A stretch of DNA of 50,105 bases from Chlamydiia bacterium (GCA_021324995.1 JAJPIB010000062.1:1-50105), one strand, 5' to 3'; counted from the stretch's first letter, positions 25,980 through 34,579 are shown. Numbers and translations: made by a program. Notes: generated by a model from the sequence alone, not told the origin.

Positions 25980-26563
25980 GCTTTGGGAAAGCCGATGACT
26001 GCTTTGTAGCAGAGGAGAAGATGCTTTACACCGTTCATGGCGCGATGGGGCGATTCCTCTTTGGCAAGACTATTTGCAACGGCGATTTTATCTTTTGAAT
26101 AACCCGTTTCCCAAGGATAATTTCCTAGGCCTGCAGCTCCTTTTTTGATCGATTCTGCCCAATACATCGAGGCTAGATCGAGCCAGTGGTAAGGCCATAG
26201 CAATTGTTCTTGGATATCCGGGTCAACCAGCTGCGAGAAATAGACCCGATCGAAAGAGGGGTTTTGACAAATAAACACGGCTTCGCCCCGCTTGATTCCG
26301 TTTTTAGCGAATTTTTCCTGGATTTGTGATCCAACAAGCGCAGGAGCTAATCCTTTTGAGACTTCCTCCCAAGTAAACCCATTTACTTTGAGACTCATCG
26401 GATCGCTTCTTGCCCATTCCTCAGGAGTGACAGAGATCAAGGACTCAAAAGAATCAATCACTTCTCCTGTAAGAATGTCGACGATTTTAAAGGCGATCTC
26501 GACGATGCGATGCTTGTGGGAATTGAGACCATTTGTCTCTGAATCAAGAAATATCCCCAACAC
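25973..26563 (-). CDS. DnaQ-like 3'-5' exonuclease family protein
   Basis: DEDDh-type exonuclease fold, about 196 residues. Exo I is FLDSETNGL (DxE), Exo II has NPSFDRVYF with its Asp, and the Exo III region reads SPHRAMNGVKHLL. The His is present, but the position usually held by the final Asp (HxAxxD) is Gly, so metal binding may be altered. A GTG start at 26563 has AGAGG 7 nt upstream and places the DxE motif near the N-terminus as usual. An upstream TTG at 26593 adds ten residues without a ribosome site. Substrate (DNA proofreading, RNA trimming) unknown. Confidence 0.8.
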   Translation of the reverse strand: MLGIFLDSETNGLNSHKHRIVEIAFKIVDILTGEVIDSFESLISVTPEEWARSDPMSLKVNGFTWEEVSKGLAPALVGSQIQEKFAKNGIKRGEAVFICQNPSFDRVYFSQLVDPDIQEQLLWPYHWLDLASMYWAESIKKGAAGLGNYPWETGYSKDKIAVANSLAKEESPHRAMNGVKHLLLCYKAVIGFPKAQ

Positions 26564-26666
26564 GTCTGACCTCTGAAAATAAATGATCAACAAAATGCCA
26601 GGGTATCAAGAAAACTGTTCTGATTTCAATAAATATTTGCTGTCTGCTATATCGAAAGAAAATGTA

Positions 26667-26843
26667 TACCCAACATGACTGAAAATTCGGTTTAGGACCG
26701 AAGCGAAAGCCCCCGCGATTGGCGCGATCGAATCGTCGCCCCTATTAGAAATAGGGGCTAGTTAGAAATAGGGGCTAGATTCGATCGTCCAATCCCGGGA
26801 TTTTGGCTCGGTCTTAAATCCAAATTTTCAATCACGTTAGGTA
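26667..26843 (-). mobile_element. MITE, TACCC/GGGTA family, copy B
   Basis: A 177-bp palindromic element in the opposite orientation to copy A, with TA duplications at 26665-26666 and 26844-26845. Its centre carries an internal tandem duplication of about 18 bp around AGAAATAGGGGCTAG that the other copies lack. It fills most of the 305-bp gap between the exonuclease gene and dps. Nothing else is evident in this gap. Confidence 0.85.
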
Positions 26844-26868
26844 TAAAAAAAGATATGGAGGACAACGC

Positions 26869-27333
26869 ATGGAATTAAATATTGGAATCCCAGAACAAAG
26901 CCGAATAGCGATCAGTGAAGGGCTATCGCGTTTTTTGGCAGATACTTATGCCCTTTATTTAAAGACTCAAAATTTTCATTGGAATGTAAGGGGTCCAGAG
27001 TTTTACTCATTACACCTTCTTTTTGAAAAACAATATGAGGAATTGGCTGAGGCCGTAGACGAGATCGCGGAGAGAATCCGAGCTTTAGGTTTTTATGTAG
27101 ATGCTTCTTTTTCGGGTTTTAAAGATAAAACTTCCATTCGAGAAGAGACTAAGGTATTGACGAGTAAAGACATGCTGCTCGAACTGATCGAGGCCCATGA
27201 AACATTGATCCGAGGTGTAAGAAAAGTGGCTGAAATCGGGGATAATGATGGCGATTTTGCCACAGTAGACATGATTGGAAGAAGACTGGGAGCCCATGAA
27301 AAAATGGCCTGGTTTCTAAGAAGTCATGTTTAA
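26869..27333 (+). CDS. dps: Dps-family ferritin-like protein
   Basis: A 154-residue Dps/starvation protein that oxidises and stores iron in a dodecameric shell and protects DNA. The ferroxidase signature is present: KTQNFHWNVRGPEF (His) and FEKQYEELAEAVDEIAERIRALG (Asp/Glu of the partner subunit). A strong ribosome site GGAGG lies 8 nt before the ATG. The N-terminus is short and not Lys-rich, so direct DNA binding is not indicated. It is monocistronic between two repeat-filled gaps. Confidence 0.95.
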   Translation: MELNIGIPEQSRIAISEGLSRFLADTYALYLKTQNFHWNVRGPEFYSLHLLFEKQYEELAEAVDEIAERIRALGFYVDASFSGFKDKTSIREETKVLTSKDMLLELIEAHETLIRGVRKVAEIGDNDGDFATVDMIGRRLGAHEKMAWFLRSHV

Positions 27334-27411
27334 AAGATTACTTTCAAAACTCAAATTTTAGAGTTGGGTGTCACTCATGAATAGATGTGGCTGCAAAGGA
27401 AGATTTATGCT

Positions 27412-27574
27412 ATACTGCTGACGCTTGAAAGCTGGAGAATTTTGCAAGGAAGCGGTGCAAATTTTTGTGTCTGGAGCGAGTGACCATTGCCGGAGAGGCA
27501 AGGCACGAGTGAAGATCAAAAATTGGCTGCCAAGCTGACGAAGCAAAACTCTAGCTTTCAAGTGGAACCAGTAT
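27412..27574 (-). repeat. Palindromic repeat, CTTGAAAG family, copy 2
   Basis: Reverse-complement copy of the element at 23316-23478, from ATACTGCTGACGCTTG to AAGTGGAACCAGTAT. Both copies are preceded by TA and end in CAGTA or a related sequence, so TA target use is possible. It occupies most of the gap between dps and nusB. Confidence 0.8.
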
Positions 27575-27641
27575 ATACTGCAGACGCTTGAAAGCTGGGG
27601 ATTTGTCGCCCAAAACTCCATTTTTCCAGTGGAAGCAGTAT
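27575..27641 (-). repeat. Short derivative of the CTTGAAAG repeat
   Basis: A 67-bp element directly abutting copy 2 at the junction CAGTATATACTG. It has the same outer ends (ATACTGCAGACGCTTGAAAG and CCAGTGGAAGCAGTAT) but almost no body, so it looks like an internally deleted relative. nusB starts 22 bp further on. Confidence 0.7.
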
Positions 27642-27662
27642 CTAAAATAATTCACCCCTTCA

Positions 27663-28091
27663 ATGGATATCAGTATGGCGCTTTCGCCGCAAAAATTTCG
27701 AGAGATCGTTTTTCAGCTGATTTATAGCGATGACTTTGGCGGCGACACAGGTGTTGTGGAAATGCTGATGGCGCAGCTTGCTGTGACAAAACGGATTGTT
27801 CGCGAAGCATCCATTCTCAAAGATAAAATTCTGGAAAAAAGACAGGAGATTGATGCCGTAATTTCTGAGCATTCAGAATCTTACGATTTTGAAAGAATTC
27901 CCCGCATTGAACGCAATGTGATTCGCCTAGGGATCTACGAGCTCCTTTTTTCGGAGGATGTTCCCCCCAAAGTTGCCATCTCTGAAGCAGTGCGTTTAAG
28001 CCGTAAGTTCGCAACTCCAGAAGCTGCCACTTTTGTGAACGCAGTATTAGACTCCGTGTATAAAGAGGAAATGGCGGAACTCCAGCGATGA
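27663..28091 (+). CDS. nusB: Transcription antitermination protein NusB
   Basis: RNA-binding protein that works with NusE (S10) in rRNA antitermination; 142 residues. The all-helical NusB pattern is clear: LSPQKFREIVFQLIY at the start, IERNVIRLGIYELLF, and VPPKVAISEAVRLSRKFATPEAATFVNAVLDSV at the C-terminus. The start ATG lacks an obvious ribosome site; an ATG five codons in is an alternative. It is followed by murB, the same pair as CT832/CT831. Confidence 0.95.
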   Translation: MDISMALSPQKFREIVFQLIYSDDFGGDTGVVEMLMAQLAVTKRIVREASILKDKILEKRQEIDAVISEHSESYDFERIPRIERNVIRLGIYELLFSEDVPPKVAISEAVRLSRKFATPEAATFVNAVLDSVYKEEMAELQR

Positions 28092-28154
28092 AAAAAAATC
28101 GAGGAGACTCCAGAGCGATTTTCGCTCGTTCGAGTTTTGCATTGCCTAAACAGA

Positions 28155-29075
28155 ATGCGGAAAAAACAACAAATGACCCAGCGATTCAAATCCTTTCAGT
28201 TTGAGATCGACAAACCTTTAAGTCAATTATCTACATTTGGCATTGGGGGACCGGCGCGCTTTTTTTATGAAGTGCAGAAGATTGAAGAGCTTCAGTCTCT
28301 TTTGCTCTACTGCGATGCTCAGCGCCTGCCTTTTTTTATTTTGGGAAAAGGCTCCAACAGTCTTTTCGATGATCGAGGATTCGATGGCCTTGTGATTTTA
28401 AATAAGATTGCTTTTTGCCAATTTGAATGGCCCGTCGTTCATGTAGGCGCTGGCTACAGCTTTTCTTTATTAGGAACGCAGACTGCGAGAAAGGGATGGT
28501 CTGGACTTGAGTTTGCGTCCGGGATTCCCGGATCGGTCGGCGGCGCTATTTATATGAATGCAGGTGCGAATGGGCATGAGACTTCTCAGACATTAATCGA
28601 AGCGACTTTTGTGAATGCCAAAGGGGAAATCGAAGTCTTGCAACGAGATCAGATCGACTTTTCTTACCGTTTTTCTTCCTTCCAAAAGAAAAAAGGGAGT
28701 ATCGTGAGCGCCAAATTTCTTCTCACTCCTTCTGAAGCAGCCCGCAAGCAGCAGCTACGTATTATCGACTATCGCATGCGTACTCAGCCTTATGGCGATA
28801 AATCGGCGGGTTGTGTCTTCCGCAATCCAGATCCCCACTCGGCCGGAGCGCTGATCCAACAAAGCGGCCTTAAAGGCAAGCAACTCGGCGGTGCGGAAGT
28901 CTCCACGTTGCACGGTAATTTCATCATCAACAAATCCGGTGCTTCCTCAAAAGAAATTCTTGCTCTTGTTGCGCACGTCCAACAGATCGTTAAAGCAAAG
29001 ACGGGAGTCGACTTAGAAATGGAAATCCGTTGCGTTCCTTATTGCTTGGAGGATGAAGCTGATGTTTCGCGCTGA
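28155..29075 (+). CDS. murB: UDP-N-acetylenolpyruvoylglucosamine reductase
   Basis: FAD enzyme reducing UDP-GlcNAc-enolpyruvate to UDP-MurNAc in peptidoglycan synthesis. Length is about 306 residues. FAD-binding motifs FILGKGSNSLF and GIPGSVGGAIYMNAGA are clear, FSYRFSSF carries the conserved Tyr-Arg, and KSAGCVFRNP holds the catalytic Cys/Ser position, with a C-terminal Glu in DLEMEIRCV. The start could be ATG 28155 or 28173; a TTG at 28137 is less likely. A small hairpin (GAGCGA/TCGCTC) lies in the nusB-murB gap. It fits the minimal division-ring peptidoglycan of Chlamydiae. Confidence 0.95.
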   Translation: MRKKQQMTQRFKSFQFEIDKPLSQLSTFGIGGPARFFYEVQKIEELQSLLLYCDAQRLPFFILGKGSNSLFDDRGFDGLVILNKIAFCQFEWPVVHVGAGYSFSLLGTQTARKGWSGLEFASGIPGSVGGAIYMNAGANGHETSQTLIEATFVNAKGEIEVLQRDQIDFSYRFSSFQKKKGSIVSAKFLLTPSEAARKQQLRIIDYRMRTQPYGDKSAGCVFRNPDPHSAGALIQQSGLKGKQLGGAEVSTLHGNFIINKSGASSKEILALVAHVQQIVKAKTGVDLEMEIRCVPYCLEDEADVSR

Positions 29076-29868
29076 TTTACATTGCCATACGACCTTTAGC
29101 GATGGGACAATGAATCCGGAGCAACTGCTTCGTCATGCTAAAGAGATCGGGCTCAGCGGCATCTCAATTACTGACCACGACACCATTGAAGCTTATACCC
29201 TTGCTTCAGCGATAGCAAAAGATCTTGGTTTGTTACTGGGAAGTGGAGTAGAGTTTTCCTCCATCTTTCAGGGGCTAAGCATTCATGTTCTAGGCTATGA
29301 TTTTGATCTTAAAAGTCCTGCGATTTTAGAGCTTTGCCAGCGGCATAAAACCCGTCGTAATGAGCGGAATAAAGCCATTTTAGAAAAGTTGAGCCGCCTT
29401 AGTATGCCAATCGATGAAGATGAATTGCTTTCCATGGGAGCTCAGACGATCGGTCGGCCACACATCGCCTTGCTAATGATCAAAAAAGGATACGTTTGTA
29501 GCATTAAGGATGCGTTTAACACTTATATCGGCGATGGTAAACTATGTTTTGTTCCCGGAGTTGGGATTTCTACAGAGGAAACACTTGCCGCAATCCATAA
29601 AGGGGGTGGCAAAGCTTTCCTCGCTCACCCCCACTTGCTTGGGCATGCGAATAAAATTAAACAGCTACTCAAATTACCTTTCGATGGGATAGAATGTCAT
29701 TACGGAAGGTTCCCACCGGAGCAAGAAAAGCGATGGATAAAACTGGCTGAGGAAAAAGGTTTATTGATCAGCGGCGGCTCCGATTTCCACGGATCGGTCA
29801 AAGAATTTATCCAACTTGGTTGCTCATGGGTCGATGAAGAGACCTTCCACAAGATTTTTCAAAGATAA
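29062..29868 (+). CDS. PHP-domain metal-dependent phosphoesterase
   Basis: About 268 residues of the TrpH/YciV (RNase AM-like) PHP family. Metal ligands are visible in order: ADLHCHTTFSDG, ISITDHDTIEAY, SGVEFSS, GRPHIA, AFLAHPHL and GGSDFHG. Family members hydrolyse 3',5'-nucleotide bisphosphates or trim RNA 5' ends; which applies here is not decidable. GGAGG at 29047-29051 is well spaced for ATG 29062; ATG 29053 is too close. It overlaps the murB end and its TAA overlaps the ATG of folC by 1 bp. Confidence 0.92.
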   Translation: MFRADLHCHTTFSDGTMNPEQLLRHAKEIGLSGISITDHDTIEAYTLASAIAKDLGLLLGSGVEFSSIFQGLSIHVLGYDFDLKSPAILELCQRHKTRRNERNKAILEKLSRLSMPIDEDELLSMGAQTIGRPHIALLMIKKGYVCSIKDAFNTYIGDGKLCFVPGVGISTEETLAAIHKGGGKAFLAHPHLLGHANKIKQLLKLPFDGIECHYGRFPPEQEKRWIKLAEEKGLLISGGSDFHGSVKEFIQLGCSWVDEETFHKIFQR

Positions 29869-31082
29869 TGACAAATTACGATCAGATCCTTGAACGCCTG
29901 TTTCAGCTATCCCCCATTCACAAACCTAACTTGGATATCGCGAAGGAATTGGACCGCGCGCTAGGCTTTCCCGCTTCCTTCTATCCAACGGTTCATATCG
30001 CGGGGAGCAATGGAAAAGGGTCGGTAACGACAAAAATTGCCAAAGCGCTTGAACTCTGCGGCTATCAAGTGGGTGTTTATACCTCTCCACATTTATTTTC
30101 TTTCCGCGAGCGAATAGCTATTGGAGACGCGCTCATTTCTGAAGAGGACGTAGTTGAAGGAATGGAGTACCTTTTTGCGCTGAAGCAGAATTTAAGTTTA
30201 CCCGCGACATTTTTTGAACTGACCACTTTTTTGGCCTTTGATTACTTTAGAAAAAAAGAAGTCGATGTCGCAGTGATCGAAACGGGACTTGGTGGCAAGC
30301 TGGATGCGACGAACGTGATCCGTCCACTTCTGTCCGTGATCACCTCGATCAGTCGAGAGCATACTCAAATGCTTGGCGAAGAGATCGAGCAGATCGCTGC
30401 AGAAAAAGCGGGCATCCTCAAAAAGAACATTCCTCTTGTCTTAGGCCCTAAAGCTAGATGTCAAGCGATTTCCGACCGCGCTAAAGAATTGCATGTCCCG
30501 ATCTTTGCCTCTAAAAAAATAAGCTATTTTTACGATGAAGAAAATAGCGCGATTGCGCAGCTTGCTCTTGAGCAGCTCAATTCTCATTTTCAATTAGATC
30601 CAAAAAGTGTCAGGGAAGGACTTTTAGTCCGTCCTCCTTGTAGGTTTGAGAGGGTAGGTGATGTGATCTTCGATGTAGCCCATAATCCCGAAGCTATTTT
30701 TTCTTTGCTCCAAGCTCTCCACAACTTTTTCCCCAGCAATAAATTCCGTTTCTTAGTGGGCTTTTGCAAAGATAAAGAATACGATCGTTGTTTGGATTTG
30801 ATTTCCAATGAAGCGACCCACATCCATCTCGTTCAATCAAAATCATCGCGCGCTGCTACAATGGAAGAATTGAAAAACGCGATAAAAAATGGGGATCTTC
30901 ACCTCTACACTACTCATCATTCTATTGAAGAGGGGATGTCTGCAGCTTACATAGAAGCGCATGACAAAGGCGAGATCCTCATTGTTTGTGGAAGCTTTTA
31001 CATCATGTCTGAAGCTAAAGCTCAGTTAATCTCTCTAAAAGAAACGATTTTGCTTTCAGCTTTTTCCTCCGCAGTAAATTGA
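29868..31082 (+). CDS. folC: Dihydrofolate synthase / folylpolyglutamate synthase
   Basis: Mur-ligase-fold ATP enzyme that adds glutamate to dihydropteroate or folates; 404 residues. P-loop GSNGKGSVTTKIAKALE, the following TSPHLFSFRERI loop, AVIETGLGGKLDATN, the SREHTQMLG region and the C-terminal FDVAHNPEA are all typical. Start ATG overlaps the PHP gene stop (TAATG). The last 61 bp overlap the convergent gene at 31022-31867, an unusually long tail-to-tail overlap. Confidence 0.95.
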   Translation: MTNYDQILERLFQLSPIHKPNLDIAKELDRALGFPASFYPTVHIAGSNGKGSVTTKIAKALELCGYQVGVYTSPHLFSFRERIAIGDALISEEDVVEGMEYLFALKQNLSLPATFFELTTFLAFDYFRKKEVDVAVIETGLGGKLDATNVIRPLLSVITSISREHTQMLGEEIEQIAAEKAGILKKNIPLVLGPKARCQAISDRAKELHVPIFASKKISYFYDEENSAIAQLALEQLNSHFQLDPKSVREGLLVRPPCRFERVGDVIFDVAHNPEAIFSLLQALHNFFPSNKFRFLVGFCKDKEYDRCLDLISNEATHIHLVQSKSSRAATMEELKNAIKNGDLHLYTTHHSIEEGMSAAYIEAHDKGEILIVCGSFYIMSEAKAQLISLKETILLSAFSSAVN

Positions 31083-31867
31083 GCCAATCCTAGGAAAAGT
31101 TGGTCGATGTCATGACTTGAAGGGTAACCTTCGCCATTGCCCACCAATTCGTTCGCTGTTGCGATCATCGCCTGCATCGTTTCCAAAGAGTCCTCAAAAG
31201 GAACGGCGATGAGGTTCTGCATGTGCTCTTCAAATTTACGCTTATGCTCGCTTGGCAGTCCAGCATAACGCATTTTTGCCTGTCTGAAATCGCGATTATA
31301 GACAGCTCTTGCGATGTCAAAAAACTCTTCCACTTCATCGGGAACAAGCGCGTCTTGTTCGACAAAGCGCACATTTTTTTGATTTGCAAGTAGGTCGAAG
31401 TGCCTTGTGACCGGCTCGCCTTCCATCTTAGCTTTTGCTTCAAGAAGGGCCTGCTTGGCATCAGCGATGATGCGACGGTCTTGAATAAGTGTTAAATGAT
31501 TTTTTTCAAGTTCATGAATATGTGTCTCAAGTTTTTTAATCGCCTTGAGAGTCAGTCTGCCCTTTCTTAGAGAGGTCGATTCTTCTTGGATTTGGGAAAC
31601 TTCTCTTTTGACCAAGCCATTTTCCAAAGCTCCGTAAAGTTTGACCACTTGCTCTTGGAGCTGTTCAGTATGCGCTTTCGCAAAGACATTTGAAGTTTTG
31701 CTTTCTGCCTCCATGCCCTTAAGCGCTTTTAAGGCGTGGTCTAGTTTCCTTGTTAAATGCTGATATTTTTTTGGGGATATCGGAGAATGTGCGATTTCTC
31801 CAGCGATGGTCTGAACCTCAGACTGTACCCATTTGGGCCCAGCCATATTGACTTCATTAGATCTCAT
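31022..31867 (-). CDS. Hypothetical coiled-coil protein
   Basis: About 281 residues, soluble, mostly helical with long charged heptad-like stretches (LTLKAIKKLETHIHELEKNH; residues about 40-170). No domain recognised. ATG 31867 (MRSNEVNMAGPKW) is preceded by AGAAG; an in-frame TTG at 31873 is less likely. It has a clear upstream promoter (32010-32037) and a leader of about 135 nt. It opens a group of unrecognised proteins (with 32352, 34580 and 36749) of the kind often found among chlamydial secreted proteins; function unknown. Confidence 0.7.
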   Translation of the reverse strand: MRSNEVNMAGPKWVQSEVQTIAGEIAHSPISPKKYQHLTRKLDHALKALKGMEAESKTSNVFAKAHTEQLQEQVVKLYGALENGLVKREVSQIQEESTSLRKGRLTLKAIKKLETHIHELEKNHLTLIQDRRIIADAKQALLEAKAKMEGEPVTRHFDLLANQKNVRFVEQDALVPDEVEEFFDIARAVYNRDFRQAKMRYAGLPSEHKRKFEEHMQNLIAVPFEDSLETMQAMIATANELVGNGEGYPSSHDIDQLFLGLAQFTAEEKAESKIVSFREIN

Positions 31868-32009
31868 AAACAACTTCTTTGTTTTTTTATTTATTAGTAA
31901 TATAAGGAGATAGCTCCTTAATTACATTATATTCCTCCGGCATAGTTATTACAATTCATATAAAATTTTATAAAACTGTATTTTCTTATTATCTGTAATA
32001 AACCTACAG

Positions 32010-32037
32010 ATTATAAGACTTTTAAGGGGTTTATCAA
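32010..32037 (-). promoter_or_regulatory. Sigma-70-type promoter for the coiled-coil gene
   Basis: On the minus strand, TTGATA (32032-32037), a 16-bp spacer and a perfect TATAAT (32010-32015), pointing toward the gene at 31022-31867. The -35 box lies inside one arm of a perfect 11-bp inverted repeat (32024-32034). Confidence 0.6.
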
Positions 32038-32264
32038 TGAAACCTTTTGCCGTTTTTTCGGTGAAAAAAAGCCCCGAACGACATTAGATTTAATCAATAA
32101 ACCCCTTCTAGAAGCTGCCTGCGAAATGAGTTCCAATCGCTTTTGGGGAGGATTTTTTCGTTCTATCCTCCCCACAAGTGAGGAAACCATAATTCGCAGG
32201 TGCCCCCATTCCTATTTCTTTAACTCCTAGGACCTCTTTCCTCGGAGTTTGTGCTACTCATTTC
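32024..32264. other. Unassigned region of strong stems, possible structured RNA
   Basis: This sits in a 480-bp gap without genes. Stems seen: AAGGGGTTTAT/ATAAACCCCTT (32024-32034 with 32097-32107, perfect 11 bp); CCTGCGAA/TTCGCAGG (32118-32125 with 32193-32200) enclosing TGGGGAGGAT/ATCCTCCCCA (32144-32153 with 32165-32174); AACTCCTAGGA/TCCTCGGAGTT (32222-32232 with 32239-32249, one mismatch). A competing pairing GAAATGAGT/ACTCATTTC (32123-32131 with 32256-32264) overlaps the second stem. Strand cannot be decided. It could be a small RNA, a leader element or a decayed repeat; I could not match it to 6S, tmRNA, RNase P or SRP RNA. Confidence 0.4.
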
Positions 32265-32288
32265 TTTAATACCATAAGTAGCGGAAAT

Positions 32289-32325
32289 AAAAAAAAAGCT
32301 ATGCCTTTTCACAGACATAGCTTTT
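32289..32325 (-). terminator. Rho-independent terminator of the 701-residue gene
   Basis: Hairpin AAAAGCTATG/CATAGCTTTT (32294-32303 with 32316-32325). On the minus strand it ends in a run of nine T (32289-32297). It lies 26 bp past the stop of the gene at 32352. Confidence 0.85.
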
Positions 32326-32351
32326 AAGAGAAAAGTTGTAAAATAAAAAAA

Positions 32352-34457
32352 TTATTTTTCTATCTTCCAGGTTTGACCTAGGCTCTCTCGCATTGCAACG
32401 ATCCGATCCATCATCGAGAATGGGGGCTCTGGATTCAGGAAGGAGTTTCTCTGAGCCGGCGGCAGATCTTTGTTACATAACTGAGGACTAATATCCTTTA
32501 AAACTTCGACAAGTTCTTTGAAGTGGCTTTCAGCGCCAAAGTTAATCGCATCTTCCATCCCTTCAAGAGCAAGCTCAAGAATTGTTCTTAAAATCGCTCG
32601 AGAGCGTTCCTCATTCGACGTCGTGTAGACTCCAGCCATAGCACGGGTTCCATAAAGAGGATCGGCTACTAATTTTTCTGGGGATTCATTTTTGTGAATG
32701 AAGTAGAGATGAAAGCACGGACGGTCAGCTACGCAATTGGAACTTGACCCGCTGATCTTAAACGGAACTTTTGTGCCCATGGAATCTAGAGTCGCTAAGA
32801 TTTCTAGACCAGAGTTCAGATCAGAGAACGAAGCCTCAGTGTTGAAGAAGGGGAGAGTTTTTTGTAACATCCGAATGCTAGGGAGGATTGGACTTTCGGG
32901 ATGTTCTATCCCTTCCATTTCCATTCCAATAGATGTTGTAGTCTGAAATCGATAAGTGTTTGATTCTTGTTTTTTTACCACCCCACGCACTGCGAGGAAA
33001 CGTTCATGCATTGTATCCGACAATTTTTTCACTGCAGGAGCGATTGATGGTGCTTGAGGTTTGGTCACCGCAGAATGGACTAGTTTCTCCACAGCCTCCA
33101 ATTTTTGAATGCAGGACCCAGGCCATGCGCTTACACAGATCTTTAAAAGAGCATCTGGAAGAGTTGTTGTGCATTGATTTTTTTCCATAAGAGTCTGACT
33201 TAAAACCTGGTGAAAAAGCTTCTTTTCTTCAGGAGAAAGTTTCCCAAAAGCTGTTTTTAGATTTTTTTGGAGTTTCATTAGGTCGCATCCCACCGTTCTA
33301 GCAGGCTCTAATGCTTTTTTTAGTTCAAGAAGATCAGAAGATGCCGCTGCTTGAGTTGCTTGAATTTGAAAGGACGTCGGTTGCGAAAGAATATTTAGCA
33401 GTGCTGCTTGTAAAGTTAGAATATCTGCACCCCATGCTGTAAAGGGTTGCCCTATCAGAGTCCGAGGAAGAGCCCTTTTGATTTTATTTTCTCTGAGGAG
33501 AATATCACTCGCTGCTATTAAGACTTTTTCTTTATCATCAGAGGAGAGCATGGAGAAGGATTCCTGGATGGTCTTTATATCCGTATGCTCTTGCAGGCAA
33601 CCGCTGAATTCCAGAAGGGAAGCATTTGTGCACACGGGAGGAGTAATTCCAATCCTTAAGCCTGAAAAAGCCGGAATTTCCCTTTCTTTCTGCTTTTCAA
33701 TGATCAAGAGGAGAAATTTTTCGACATCCGCGATAAGAGTTTTGAACTCGGCTTGGTTTTCAGCAAGGCGAAACTCCTCTATGTCTTGGTATGCCGCTTT
33801 TAATTTTCCGTAAAACATCAACGCAACTTCAAAATCCTCTTCAGGAATATTCTTCCAGGATTGATTTAAAATATTAAACGTTGTTTTGAATTCTGTAATT
33901 TGGAAGGATTCATTTTGCATAGCGATCAAATCACCATGAGACTGATAAATAGGGCAAGGGGGAATCCTTGGGTTTGCTTGAGTTGGAAACCTGCTGGACA
34001 AACTTAGGAGAGCATTCGAATTACCGCTATTAATCCTTTCACTACTTGTCAAATCAACAATCCTATCTCTAAGTGATTTGACGAGCCGTTCAGATAAAGT
34101 TCCGGTTTGAGCATTCTCAAAGACTGCTTCAGTTTCGTTTGCTAGTTCAAAAACTTCCAAGGCAATTTCTTGGTTTTTCTGAATAGTATCAAGGATGTCG
34201 GAGGCTGCTGATAGTTTTTCCGAAATTGCATCAAGCCCTTCCTGTGTGGGATTAGAAATGACATCTGGCGCTCCCAAATAAACAGAAGCGACTTTTTTTT
34301 GGAGTGCAGTGAGCAAAACGGCATCACTTGACAGCGCCCCAGCCTCTGTGAGCTGTTCTGCAGGCTCTGCGTCATGAAGAGTCACTTGTGCTTGGAGGAG
34401 CCGCAGATGGAGTTGTGTCGCTTCATTAAGAATATGTTCCGTTGTCTGTATTGCCAT
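32352..34457 (-). CDS. Large hypothetical protein, effector candidate
   Basis: A 701-residue soluble protein of no family I recognise. The N-terminal 450 residues are helical with regular Leu spacing; the C-terminal part (from about residue 520, TTTSIGMEMEGIEHPESPIL onward) is more globular and contains a Cys pair around SSSNCVADRPCFHLYF. No signal peptide or membrane segment. TGAGGA ahead of the ATG is a good ribosome site. It has its own terminator and lies downstream of a small gene on the same strand (34580-35008). Location and composition fit a secreted chlamydial protein, but nothing in sequence proves this. Confidence 0.75.
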   Translation of the reverse strand: MAIQTTEHILNEATQLHLRLLQAQVTLHDAEPAEQLTEAGALSSDAVLLTALQKKVASVYLGAPDVISNPTQEGLDAISEKLSAASDILDTIQKNQEIALEVFELANETEAVFENAQTGTLSERLVKSLRDRIVDLTSSERINSGNSNALLSLSSRFPTQANPRIPPCPIYQSHGDLIAMQNESFQITEFKTTFNILNQSWKNIPEEDFEVALMFYGKLKAAYQDIEEFRLAENQAEFKTLIADVEKFLLLIIEKQKEREIPAFSGLRIGITPPVCTNASLLEFSGCLQEHTDIKTIQESFSMLSSDDKEKVLIAASDILLRENKIKRALPRTLIGQPFTAWGADILTLQAALLNILSQPTSFQIQATQAAASSDLLELKKALEPARTVGCDLMKLQKNLKTAFGKLSPEEKKLFHQVLSQTLMEKNQCTTTLPDALLKICVSAWPGSCIQKLEAVEKLVHSAVTKPQAPSIAPAVKKLSDTMHERFLAVRGVVKKQESNTYRFQTTTSIGMEMEGIEHPESPILPSIRMLQKTLPFFNTEASFSDLNSGLEILATLDSMGTKVPFKISGSSSNCVADRPCFHLYFIHKNESPEKLVADPLYGTRAMAGVYTTSNEERSRAILRTILELALEGMEDAINFGAESHFKELVEVLKDISPQLCNKDLPPAQRNSFLNPEPPFSMMDRIVAMRESLGQTWKIEK

Positions 34458-34579
34458 AGTTCCTCAAAAGTTATTGAGCCGGCCAATCGGCTGTAGCTTA
34501 TTAAAAGACGCAAAACACTTTGAGGGTGAGAACAATTTAATAACAGCTTTTTTGCACCAAACCAGATTTTTCAACTTTG

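Noticed and set aside
26670..26840. CRISPR-like or riboswitch structure
   Set aside because: The repeats are one palindromic element with TA duplications and an internal 18-bp duplication, not spaced direct repeats.
32024..32264. RNase P, 6S, tmRNA or SRP RNA
   Set aside because: GAGGAAA-like words and a long closing stem were tempting, but the diagnostic conserved blocks (GAGGAAAGTCC with ACAGAA, a tag reading frame, the SRP domain IV loop) are not present on either strand.
34458..34579. Terminator between the 142- and 701-residue genes
   Set aside because: Inverted arms exist but the stem is bulged with a long loop and no T-run on the transcribed strand.
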